From Undaria pinnatifida (Eukaryota > Sar > Phaeophyceae > Laminariales > Alariaceae): a stretch of 64,000 bases of DNA. Every line of letters starts with the position of its first letter. Position 1 is the first letter of the stretch. A model generated the notes under the pieces. It had not been told where the DNA came from and did no database searches. It worked only from the letters and a program-made list of their open reading frames with translations. Below, piece after piece: positions 1 to 12,300 of the stretch. Both the position numbers and the translations under genes were made by a program. The stretch covers positions 992,001-1,056,000 of the forward strand of contig JABAKD010000020.1 of NCBI GenBank assembly GCA_012845835.1. Reading direction: 5' to 3'.

Positions 1-310
1 TTATCAAGTGTATGCTGTAAGTCGTATGGTGAGGAGGCCGGAGTTTTCAAGGGGGGGGGCGGGCCGGGGATTGAAAAGGGGGAGGGGGGGAGTCAATCTG
101 TGCGCGGAAACTATAAAATCCCTTTTTGAGGGGAACACAATTTGACGGCTGTGGAAGGAATGCATTAGTTTGTCATGTATATCCTGTAAGTCGTACAGCC
201 GGTGGGGGGAGGGCGGAGTTTTGGAGGGGGGGGGGGCGGGCGGAGAAGCGGGGGTTGAAAAGTAGGGGGAGGCGGGGGGGGGAGGATTTCCAACAGCTTT
301 AGGTCGCATA
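1..310. repeat. G-rich local tandem duplication
   Basis: Two copies of a roughly 168-bp unit lie in tandem. Each holds a CTGTAAGTCGTA core (near 15 and 187), then GGAGTTTT followed by a long G run (near 41 and 209). The copies differ by several substitutions and G-run lengths. I see no gene here; open frames are proline- or glycine-rich shadows of the G runs. Confidence 0.6.
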
Positions 311-869
311 AATCTGTTGGAGCTGCGTGTTGCTAGTTCTAGGCGATGGTGGGGGTGGCGCGGAAGGAGGGGGCGGGCGGGAAATGAATTTCAACTTGAA
401 GACCATATTTGTATAATAAATTATTTGGAACTACCGCATGGATGGCCGAAAAGTAAAGAGGTGACATCAGCTGTCGGGGAGTTTTTTTTTACTCTGGCAG
501 ATTTTGGTTCTAGGTGGAGTAACGGGGGAGGGGGGAGGGTGTTTTTGTGTGCGTGTTGTTGTTGGTGTTGTTGTTGTTCTCAAACTAACTCGCATAATCA
601 AGTCCGTGGTCACAGGACAGGCCCCAGTCACTCTGGAGCTGAGGAATACCCCAGGGAAAAACACAAACAAACCAAAGGTGGTGAACGCATACATCACAGC
701 TGTCGCAATTCATGCCTTCACCAGAAACACATGAAAAATGAAATCGGGAGTCAGCCTACGATGTGCCAGGTCCGTACTGGTGCATACGTCTCACTACTCG
801 CGCCTGGAAAAACCGACTATACCGCTTGCCACCCAAGACTACCACCTATATATTGCACGTAGTACGTAT
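311..869. other. No recognisable feature
   Basis: Mixed-composition sequence with open frames on both strands that match no family I know. They are rich in Trp, Cys and Val because of GT-rich simple sequence near 540-590. Nothing here looks like the missing first exon of RPA1. Confidence 0.4.
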
Positions 870-2203
870 CACTATGCATACGCACGACAGACGCAAGTCA
901 ATTGGCAAAAAGAAACCAAGAGAAGGAAAGAAAAGACATGAAAGCGAAAAACGGAAAAGGAAAGGAAAGAAAAGAAACGAAAAGACAAGACAAGACAAGA
1001 AGAGGAAGCAAGGGAAGGAAAATAGAAAAATGTCATACTAGCAGACCCTAGGAACTGACTACAGACGGCATTGGGCTTACAGAGGGTATCAAGTGCATCA
1101 TCCATGGCACCGGGGAGAGAACGCAACAAGGCGAAGAAGTCAGGGCGGTCTTACACTATCTTGTGACGGCCATTGGAAGGCCCACAAATTTCAAGACGAT
1201 GATGGCCAGACCCAGACTTCAGTCTCTTGGGCAGGACGCCCCCCCTTCCCCCCTCCCCCCTCCCCCCTCTTCACCTCCCCCCTCCCCCCCTCTCCCCCTC
1301 CCCCCCTCCCCCCCTCCCCCCTCCCCCCCTCCCCCCCTCCCCCCTCCCCCCCTCCCCCCTCCCCCCCTCCCCCCTCCCCTCCTTCCCCCTCCCCCCCTCC
1401 CCCCTCTCCCCCTCCCGCCCTCTCCCCCCCCCCCCCTCCCCCCCTCCCCCCTCCCCCCGGCCGCTTAGAGATGCCGACGGTGGATGGCGCTGCCGCAGCC
1501 TGTGCGTGTCGCTCTGCAGCTTTGCGTCTCTCCGTTTCATGCCATTTCCGCATGAACAACTCGGCTCCCTCCTCTACTCGTCGAAACCATTTGCTGACCT
1601 TCTGTGCAGCCTTTCGCCACCCTTCGAATTCCAAAGACCGACATATCCGCTTCAGATGCACAATCCAGTCCTTCTCTTGCCCCCCTGAGTAGCCCTTACC
1701 CCCAACAAGCTCCCCAAACATCACCCTCTGTGGCAGACGCTTCTCCCCCATACGTGCCACGAATCCCGCAAACAATATCCTCCGTTTGCGCACTATCGCC
1801 TCTATGCCCTCGGAAGCTGTCTTGACAAGCGCGTCGGCGTACGATAGGGTGTGGTCGTCGCGCTTCCGTTTCCGCCATCCGAGGCATCGGAGGAGCATGG
1901 AGTGGTGAACCCGTCGTAGCCTGTCATAGTCAGGCTTGTTCGGGCTCCACGTGATGTAACCGTATAGTAGTGTCTCGACCACCTCCGCTTTCAGCAACCG
2001 CACCTTCAACCGTAAGCGCACACCCGGGCAATCATAGATATTCATCTTGTACCGCTGGAAGCACGCCCAGGTCCTCTGAAGACGTTGCGTTATTTCAATG
2101 CTAAGGTCTTTGTCTGCGGTGATAGCCCCGCCCAAGTACACAAACTCGGTTGTTTGTTTGTATACCTGGCCGGCTGTATTGATGGTGAACGACACCTTCC
2201 CCC
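870..2203 (-). mobile_element. LINE (non-LTR retrotransposon), 5'-truncated 3' part
   Basis: The minus strand encodes the C-terminal part of a non-LTR retrotransposon polyprotein, from about 2195 down to 1440. The segment FVYLGGAIT near its start, a run spaced like LRLKVRLLKAEVVETLLYG, and the following SMLLRCLGWRKRKRDDHTLSY are typical of the region after the reverse transcriptase core in LINEs. The catalytic YADD part and the endonuclease are absent, so the copy is 5'-truncated near 2203. The frame then runs through a purine-rich (GGA)n-like tract (C/T-rich on the plus strand, 1249-1458) into a 3' region at about 870-1248. That 3' region is repeated at 51090-51410, and the coding end is repeated at 47385-47575, which shows a multicopy family. 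I cannot assign the clade. Confidence 0.75.
1249..1458. repeat. C/T-rich low-complexity tract inside LINE 3' region
   Basis: Almost pure CCCCCCTCC-type repeat of about 210 bp. It creates long proline-rich frames on the plus strand and Gly/Arg/Glu-rich frames on the minus strand, which are not independent genes. Shorter versions of the same tract sit at the equivalent place in the LINE pieces near 47560 and 51350. Confidence 0.85.
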
Positions 2204-3306
2204 CGCCTTATATATCATACCAGGTACCAGGTATCAGGTTTTACTTTTTTAGTCTCGTCGTGTCTGCTGCACATTCTCCAGCCTCAATTTCTTGTTACAC
2301 ATTGACAACATGACCATAGCAGTAGCGTTATACTCTGTACGAGTAGGGCTGTTCATTGGTTGACGCTCTACACAACATGTATCATACGCTATATTGCCGG
2401 GACATTTCAGTGTGTTTTATCTCGTTTTTGGTCTTACCTTTGTACTTGGTACTGAAAAATGACTGGACACTAATTCTAAGTATTTTGTTCTAATGGAGTA
2501 GACCAATTAAACCTGGTCTTGTAGAGTGTATGTATGTATCCACCGGAAAGTCTTAATCCGGATGGCCTTGAGGTGGGGTGTACTACTGGTGAATACCGCA
2601 CTACGGCTCTTGCTACTGGTGTATGGTACATCTACACCAGCAACGTCATCTACGTACGCAAACAATGTTTTATACCTTGAAATCACGTCAACCCGACCAA
2701 TTTCGTGCTGTTGCTGTGGCAGTGAGAGCGCCTTACCACCTCGGTTTCTGGTAGCATGCTACCAGTGACTTGGAATCCATGCGAACACGAAGTATGACAC
2801 CAAACATGCAGTTATGTTCAAGGAGTTGGAGGCGTTTCACATTACCTTCCGGTTTTAACCGGTTTTCCATCGGGTAAAACCGACTGAAAATAACGGTTTA
2901 TCCGGTTTGATTTGATTTGATTTGAGAATGACGCCCCGTTATCCGGTTTCCGGTTTTTTATTTCCCCTCAAGGTGCCCACCTCTAGTCACGGGTGGCACT
3001 CATAGATTTTGATTCAGTAAACAGCCGGAAATTGCGTGTTTCTGGTTTTCCGCCTGAATATGGCTTTCCCGTTACGACAGACCGTATTCATATAGCATCA
3101 TATACGGGTCCACTCAAACACCACATGTACAGTAATTTCTACTCGCTTTCCACCTTCGGTGCAACCACCGCTAGGCCACAGCAATGCCAAAATCGGGACC
3201 ATTAGGTATATGAATACTAGTATGACCACTGGCTGGTTTGCTTGACCTTGCAAGCCCTCTACTATATTCTCAAACGATTTTGCTCGTATATACCTACTGC
3301 CATCAG
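2204..3306. other. Probable 5' intron or upstream region of RPA1
   Basis: No coding exon is supported. Notable pieces are an overlapping TACCAGGTA motif pair near 2219, a CCGGTTTTAACCGG palindrome at 2849-2862 followed by more CCGGTTT words, and a good acceptor (CATCAG) at 3301-3306. The missing N-terminal segment of RPA1 (about 25 residues in other eukaryotes) should be here or further upstream, but I could not identify it. Confidence 0.4.
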
Positions 3307-6300
3307 GTGGTGAGCCTGAAGAAGATGACCTCCAGCGGAAACGAACGTTGGAGGCTAGTCCTGTCCGACGGGCAACACTTCGCGCAGTCCATGCTGGCCA
3401 CGCAGCAGAACGATATGATCTCCGACGGAGAGCTCCAGGAGCTGTGCTTGGTTACGCTCACGGACTACATCGTCAACACCGTACAGAACAAAAGGCGAGC
3501 ACTACCGCGACGAAAAGTTACATCAACCTGAACTTTGCTGTGGTAGTCTAAGGTGGCAGTAAGCCGTGAACAGAAGCGCGACTTGGGTAGTTAAGGTCGG
3601 CAGTCCCGGCGGTCCATCAGATAATGAGATAATGGGATAATGAGGTATGTCAAAGCTGCATAGAGTGAGACTGAAGCTACTGGTATCCACAGCTTCAGTA
3701 GCGGCAGCGATCGGCAACAGCAGCGCTAGTGTCGGTAGATGAATCGGTAGATAAATAGCAAGACCGCCGCAGTGCAGTGGTTGTTTTGGATGGAACCGTT
3801 TACGTATGGATGAAGTACATATAAGGTCCACGGTATCGGGATGGGCCTGAAACTGCTGTGACGAGTTACAAATACAACAGCAGCTTACAGCGTTATTGCC
3901 AGATTTCCGAGTATTGAAGAGCGGCTGCACTATTGAGTCAACGCGTGGTCAACACGGACAGTGCCGGTTGAGCCGGGATGTCGCGCAACATGCATGATAT
4001 GTACCAGGCCACCTATGTTGTGCAAGGCGAGACACGCTTCGTGTCGACATTCAGCAGTTGGTCGTGTGCCGGGCGTCAGTGGTAAATTACAACAATTAAG
4101 GCCTTTTCGTCGGATGCACAGACATCTCGCTCGTCAACATGAAATATGGTTGGGTTCCAGGGCGCATTTCCATCCGTCGTGCGTTGCGTGCTTGGTACAA
4201 GAGACTTGCCTGATATGTGGGTTTGGGGTTATGCCTTTTTGTTTGCTTGAGTGCTTTGTGTTTGCGCATAGATACGCCGGGCAAGCACATTTACACTTGG
4301 ACGCTATCGGTTTTTCCCCGCCGCTGTCCGTTTGTCCTCTGAAAGGTTGATCATTTTGCTCAACCTGCAGGTCAAGTCGGGTCCTCAGGCGAAGATCGGC
4401 GACCCGATGAGTTTCTCAGACGACCCTTCGGCAGCGGTGAGCAGGAGCGAAGCGACGTTTGACTAACAATTAATCCCACCATTACTGTCCAGCCTCCCGT
4501 GACCGAGAGCATGATCTCGTCGCTCCACACACACATGGGGTCTTTCTCGCGTTTCTTGTATTCCGCGGTGCTCAGGCACGCGCACAAGAAGGCAAGCACT
4601 CCGGCAGTTGTGTTCGTACTAATAGTACCTCTTGGCCTCATGTATCATACCAGTTGCTGTCTATGTTTTTTTTGTGTCGGGTTTGTGTTGAGTCAATGCT
4701 GTCCATGTAACCAACCCCCGTGCATCACACGGCCCCTCGTTCACAGAGAGGCAATGCGCAACCTCAAGGGAACACCGGGCCGTATGGAGGAGACAACAAG
4801 CCCAAGATCTCGAACAACCCATACGGTGGAGGGGCGAAGCAGGCATCCAATCCTTACGGAGGTGTGACGGTTATCACTCGTGCGCAGCCTGCTCACTTGC
4901 AAGCCCTTACGCGCTTCGTTGGTCCTCTTATTAGTAGTAACTGTAGTTGATGTCCTTCGTTCCAAGAGAATAGCCCGTGGTTTGGTCGACGAACGTTCAG
5001 TGTGGTCGGGACTTATGTCTGCGCCTTGTCGTTGGGGTGACTTTTTGTTGTTGGTATTCCCGCTTATAGCTTGTGTCGGTGAGGGATTTGCTGTCCATGT
5101 GAGCCTGCTTTTGCGACCGACATGCCGACATCGAAAAAGCACCTTTCGCGCACAGTTTGCGAAGCTGTCTGCGGTTAGCTTGCCTGCTGAGTTGTTGGTA
5201 TCAAAGACGTTGCTGTCTTGCTCGCCTGCTGAGTTGTTGGTAACAAAGCCGTTGCTGTCTTGTCATTAAACAAGAGCGTTGGTCTGTACTTGAGGTAGGC
5301 GAGCTCTGGATCAAGAAGCAAGTCCCCCCGAGGTCCAGCCGCGTGTGTTGTGCGATTATTCCGAAAGCGTCTGCCCGTATTGCGTGGTGTAAAAGGACCA
5401 CGGCATGCGTGTGACAGCGATCATGCACCGAGCACGACCCTCCCCCCCACGTTCCACAATTTTCCTGTACTTACCGCTAACCACGTTTTCATCTTTTTTA
5501 TGAGGTTTTGGTAGTAAGTCCCGCCTCGCTACCCACGAAATATCAAACAAGAAAGCCTGCCAAGGTGAACATCTCATTCGCTCACATTTTGGCGGTGTTC
5601 TCACCTTTGTCTGAACAGGTGGCGGCGGTGGTGGAAACTACGGTGGCGGCGGGGGTGGCGGGAACAACTATGGGGGCGGTGGGGGAAGGGGGGGCAACTA
5701 CGGAAGCAGTGGCGGTGGCGGTGGCGGTACCCGGGGCGGCGGGGCCAGCAACCCCTACGCCAACCGCAGCAGCGGGTCCAACAACGGGCCGGTGCAAAGG
5801 CAGAGCCAAGATAACACGTACGTACCCATCTCGGCGCTCAACCCATACCAGAACCGCTGGACGATCAAGGCCAGGTGAGAATGTCGCATGCTACTTGTTA
5901 CGTGTCGTGGTTTGTGTTTGAGGTGGAGCGGAGTAGGACACGGAATTGTTGATGGTTTAGGCCGGCCCGGACCGCGCCCTGTTGGCACCACCTGCTGTTC
6001 GTGTTTGCGCGTTCGCTCAAACCGTTTTTGAAGCGTTCAATGCGATGTTCGCGCACCTTCCCAGCCTCGATCATATCGAATGCGCCCGCGGTATAACTCC
6101 CTGACATGGCTGCTGAAAGGGGTTGAATCGCGTTGCAACCGGTGCCGGTTGGTGTCGCATCACGCTTGCGGATTTTTCGCGGAAAGCGCGTCTTTTACTT
6201 TTGAGGTGGGAAGTACAGTCCACGGGCACCTCGAAGTTGACTCTTTGACGCCCTCCGCAAAAACGGACTTGGTCCCCAGGAGTACCTGGTATGCTTTTTA

Positions 6301-9300
6301 CCGCCGCTCAGGCTCTTCGAACGGGTCGTGCTCGGTGTGGACCATTGTTTGTATTGAGTTTGACTCCGTCTCCGTCCGTCCGCCCGTCCCATGACCACAC
6401 CCGCAACCCTGGCTCTTGGCCGAAGGATGTCGAACGTGGCGGTGCATGGAGCACGCCCTGTTGGAAGTTGAGAGATGTTTTTGCTCCGTTTCAGATATGC
6501 GGCGAAACTGTTTATTTTCAAGGGCTACCGTACGATGCACGTGGTATATATAGTAGGGCACTGATCGTGGATGGCGTGTTGTGCCAGTGTTGTGCTAGTG
6601 TAGTGTTACGGTAGTGTTGTGGTACGGGGTAGGGGGTAGGGGTTGCGCAGTCGAGCGAAGACATTGATTGGGACAACATGTTGGAGCCGAAACGGCCATA
6701 CCTCGTAGTGTCAAGCCTTTGACATGGCCGCGTGGTCCCCGTTTAGCAATGTGCTCATCTTTTTTTGCGTTTTTTTTTCTTGGTTGGGGTGCTTGTGGTC
6801 CTGGCAGGGTGACGAAAAAGTCAGACATGCGGACGTGGAGCAATGCCCGGGGAGAAGGGCAGCTTTTTTCGGTCGACCTCCTGGACGAGGACGGTTCTGA
6901 GATTAAGGGAACGTTCTTCAAGGCAGACGCGGAAAAGTGGATAGGCGTTTTGACGGAAGGGCAGGTGTACAGCTTCTGCGGCGGGCGCGTTAAGGTGCGA
7001 TATGCAGTTTGCAGGGCAGAGAGAGATTGAGATTCGCTTCACCGAGTTGTTGGTGTCGATTGTCAGCCTCATGTATTATGTATGGTGTTGGCGGTGTGCT
7101 CCCAAGCGTATAACTGTACCTACTGTAGTGTCAAGATGTGATTTCCGGATTTGCTTTTATTTTTTCCACGTCAGCGTTGTTTCTGTTGGCTTGGTAAACC
7201 TTGGCGGCTCGAGGTTGTCCTCCGAGGTTCGGTTTTGCGCGTGGCTGTATTATAGCGCTCTGTCTGTTTGCTCGGATACAGACATGCAACAGGCTTTCAA
7301 CCACGATGGCGAAGTTGGGTGTAAGGTGCAGCTTGAAAGGCGCGCCGCAGGCCGGCGCTCTTTGGTGGCATGCTGTCAAGCCGAGACCTCCTCACACTAC
7401 CACAAGGTCCCGTCGTCTGCTGCAAAACGATCCAACTCTAAGTCCAAGTAATTTCCCGCCAAACGTGGATGCGGTTGCGCAGGGTAGGGTTTTTGTGGAG
7501 ATACATGCTACGATAGGCATGCGCCAACACTTTCGGAGGCTCTGCACTTTGCCAGCTCTTTGACAGCAGTATTAATGCTGTGTATCTCTCCGCAACGACT
7601 TTTGAGAAGTGCCCCTTTCCACGAAAAGCAATGATTGAGAGCGGCAATTGGCTTGGGTTTGCGGGAAGGCGCGCTTAACCCGAGGAAGGAACAATAGAAA
7701 CAATGGAACAATCCCATGGCCTTGGCATTGTCCTGGCATTCCAACATTGGGGTACTTCCTCAATTGAGAACCCGTGTCGGGCAAAAACAGATCAGGATCT
7801 GCAGTAGATCATCTAGACCATCTACATCATCTACAGGTAGTACGTCCCATATCTGCCGTTCTAAGATACCAGGTAAATGATGTTATGCTGGATCTTTAGC
7901 TGTCGAGTACAGATCCGCCCCCTTTCGCATTTGGTATTATCATAATGGATAATACAGATCGTACGGTTCCCTCTAGGTGACATGAGCTAGACCATACCTG
8001 GTACTAATCTTCCCTGGAAGATCTAGAGATCTAGATCGTCAGGTAGGGATAGATCATGTATATATTATGTATATATCATATATATTATTAGTGTGATAGT
8101 GTATGCTAGTGTATGGTAGTGACCTGTCCTGGCCGAGGTATGAAATATTTTGACCCGAAGTAACCTCTCCACCGCGCGTGGCGCGCGTCAGGAGCGCATT
8201 GCATTGGCCACGTTGCACTAATCATGTGTTCCCTCCCCTCCTGCGGGCCGTTGGAGCAGGTTGCCAACAAGAAGTTCTCGTCGCTCAACTCCGAGTACGA
8301 GATCACATTCGAGTCGTCATCGCAAATCACCCCGATCAACGACGATAGCCGCATCATGAGCATGACGTGAGTCTTGATAGGAACAACACCAACGTTGCTT
8401 GTATGAAGTGCCATCGCCTGTAGGAAATATCGTATGATGCCAGATACCGGTGTATAGCTTGTAGGAATCATCCTTCCCTTGTACTTGGTATGAAGTATTG
8501 TATCGCCTGTGTGCCGACCCGGTGCCCTGACATCGTTGTTCGTGCGTGTTGTTTTGTAGTCGAGTGAGAAGCTGCTGCTCTACTTGCAAGTAGCATGGCC
8601 CCAAAAGTGAATGCGCTTTTCATGTGGACATCTTTTTGGACAGCATTTCACCAAAACAGACGTGAGATCACCTAGCGAAGGTCACGTCTCTAGTACTGGG
8701 AGCTATGATGTTTACAGCAGCTTGATCGCATCAATCGATCGTATTCATTCAACGCTGCAGAGATGACCTACAGTAAATATTTGTGAGTAGTTCCAAGTAT
8801 AACTGTGAGTAGTTCCCGAAGTTGTGGATGCGTGGATGCTGCATGAATGCAGCTACAATCACCTGTGAAGGGGGTAGTGCCCGTTTCGCCGCGGATGTGT
8901 TTATATGCCGCGACGTACGATTTGGTTAGTTTTCACTGTGTGGATTGACAACGTCGATTCTCCCTTCCTCATGCCGCACCCTCGCCAGGTACTCGTTCGT
9001 CAAGCTCAACGAAATGGAATCGATGGAGCCAAACAAGATCATCGATGTCATTGCCGTCGTGAAGGGCTTCGAGGACTGCGTAACCATCATGACGAAGTGA
9101 GGACCCGGGCCCGAAAGTGTGCGGGGGTGTAGAAGGAGGGTGTGGCGAGTCTCTTGCGGACAAACGAGAGTTGCCGGGGTTGGTGACTGTTTCATACCAT
9201 GGTAACTACTTGAAAGATATCTCCGTTATGATATCGAAAATCTCGTCGAACGTTGTCTTTGCAAGCGGGTCACGGATACAGAGTTTTTTCGTTGCTTCTT

Positions 9301-12300
9301 CCAGCCTAGCGATGCGGAAGGAAGCCGATCGTTGACCCGTAGTATCGTATATATGACGTTGCTGCGTTCATGTCTCCTGAGAGTTGGGATTTTTTTCATC
9401 ATTGTGTCACCCCTGTATGTCATACCTGGGACTTCTTACCTGGTACCAGGTATGGCTTTTCTCCTGCTTTACTCGTACATACACACCTGGTATATTCCTG
9501 TTTTGTACATTTTCGTTAAATCGGTGGACTAAGATATTTTTTCGTGAGAATAGCGACTGTCAAGTATGTGCCGCGGGTGGGTGCTGACATCAGCGCTGAC
9601 CAATCACACCAATGCATTGACCGAAACTGTGACCAATCACGAAGGAGACGATGAGGCCAAGGTACTATCCCTGATTTCTCTACGTGACGCCGCCCCCCGG
9701 CTTGATCTCTTAGACAAAGAGACTTCGCTACGAAGCCTTTTCGTGTGCTGGATCCCCATATGACCACAACCCCTTCACAACACCCGTTCACTACCCGTTT
9801 TTAACCTGGAGACGCTTTTTATTTTGTGTTGCGGCAGGGCTGGGAAGGAGACGGACAAGCGCAACCTTACGCTGGTAGATGACACGTGCACGGAGATTAC
9901 TCTCACGCTGTGGGGGTCAACGGCAAAGGCGGACGAGAGACGGTGGGAGGGCAACCCTGTTGTGGCCTTCAAGGGCGTTAAGGTGATGTACCTGATGTGT
10001 GCATGTGTGTATGCGTGTATGTTAGGTAACTTGGCCCGATAGTGATGAATGAACCGATATCAACCGATATTGAAGGGATTGGTGGACAAGGGTGTGATTG
10101 TTATGACTGGAAATTGGGAAAAACGATACGATTGTGATGGATACAAATAGGACAGCCGTTCTGATAGTGATACGATGGACAGCCGAGAAGATAGTGATCG
10201 ATCGACATGCGATGTGATGGTGATGGTTGGACATCCGATATTGGACAGCCGATGGGATGGTGATGGATCGACTACCAGTTTTATAGTGCTGGATATATTG
10301 TGGTGGTTGAGCAACCGGTATTATGGTGATGGATGAACAACCGATATTTTTGGTCGTGGATAGACCACCGATATCAAACGCGATGGATGGACAAACGATA
10401 TGATTGTGATGGATGGACAAACAATATGATCGTGATGGATGAACACACCATTGCCAGATGGGGGTGGGGTGTTTGTCTGTGCATTGCTTTGGTGTCGTGC
10501 AGCCCTTGCTCGGATTTTCGGTCGGTCGCCTCGTCTTTTATGAACCTATTCAAGAATACCTGAGCTTTGTGTTCGATCAATTGAGAGGTTGATACTCAGG
10601 TTTGCAGGCTGCGTGATACGTCGGCTGCGCGTTTTCTATATTTAGCGTTTTTGTGAGCTGTTGGGGGTCACCTGCCCCGTCGCGTCGCGCGGCTGACACA
10701 GTCAATTCGGCGCTTTTTCCGCCATGCAGTATTTGCCACCGCCCAAGCGCCGAGAGGTTCTGTATTTATATGTCTCGTAGCGCTAATCGCGCCGCGCCGT
10801 GTCTTCCTCCCCCCCCCCCCCCACTCCCTGATTGCGTCGTTGTCCTCGCCGTGTCTTGTTCACCTCCCCCCCTTATTGCTTCGTTGTTCTCGCCTGCCTC
10901 CTCTTCCCCCCCTGCTCCCGATTGCTTCGTTGTTCTCGCTCGACTTGCCGTGCAGCTGTCGGACTTCAGCGGACGATCGCTGAGCTCGTTCAACTCGTCG
11001 TCGCTGGTCAATGACCCCGACGTGCCCGAGGCGGACGAGCTACGCACCTGGTTCGCTAGCGCCGGGGGGGGATCGAGCTTCAAGAGCGTTTCCGTAAGGG
11101 GCGGGGGGGGTGGAAGCGATGGTGAGCGTAGGGGGATATTGGGGTGGGTCGGGTTGGGACGTGGGGGTGAAGATCTATATCCGATTATCTACTGTGCTTC
11201 TTGCGTCTAGGACGCTACAGCTCTTTTCAATGTGTTTTGGGGGCACTGGTGCTTTTGGGGGGGGTCGTTTTGTTCAACATACAAAAAGTATGACAGGCCT
11301 TGATGCAGAAAAAGACGCAAATGGCGCCGCTTTGACTAACTCGAATACCTACGGTAGTCGGTGGCTTACAGTCATCCAGCTCGCGGCCCTAGCAATTGCG
11401 TGATTGTGATCCTTTGAAACTAAACCCCGGGAGGGGCGAGGCCCGTTCGTTGGAAATACGTAGACGCCTGTGTTGTGTTGAAACACCTTTACCCATTCCC
11501 CCCCCGTGGTGCGCGATGTGTTCTCACAGAGGTGGCGAAGAAGGACATTTCGGCGCGTTACACATTGGAGAGCATTCTTGAGGGCAATCTGGGGCACAAC
11601 GAGAAGCCTGACTACGCCTTGGTCAAGGCGACGGTCTCCCTCATTAAGTGAGACACCAACAAGCCCCACCCGAGTTGGCTGGAGGTGGACATTTTTGTAC
11701 GACGTCTTATCAATGACACGTTCCGGTAGCGTTTTATGTCGGATCACGAGGATTTTGGCAGAAAGGGGGTTAGCCAGGATGTTGGTGCTATGTTGGAGAG
11801 CTCTCGCTAGGAGCTGGCGCTGGTGTGTCAACTGTGTGCGCTGTGCGCTGATGGAAAGCATACGACAAAGATGAGACGTAAGGTTTGTGGCACGAGGACA
11901 AGCCTCCGCGCTCAAGTATGCGACATTCAATATTCGTGAACGATGCCGTAGCGCTCACTAGCTACGGGTAGCGAGATTACCCGTGTGATTCAGTCAAACG
12001 GCGAGACACACCATTTTATCGAGTGCTCCGTGTGCTCGAGGTTACGTAGACGCGTTGATGCCTTGACCATGCATGGGCTGCTGCTCTCCTTAGACTGGGT
12101 CTCCTGCGCTTTGTAGTGGCGGAACTGTTGTTGGCGGAGTGTGTTTTAACGGTACGCATCGAGGAAGAAGCCGCTGCTGACGCTATTAATAGGTGCTTGT
12201 GCTTATGGTGGTGGAACTGTTTTGCGCGGAGTGTTTTGCAACAAAATGCATCGAGAAAAAACCCGCTGCTGACGTCAGGCCGTTGCTGGCGCGCTTGTTC

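Noticed and set aside
1093-1692. Long proline-rich open frames on the plus strand
   Set aside because: They are created by the C/T-rich tract of the LINE on the other strand; no domain and no conserved start.
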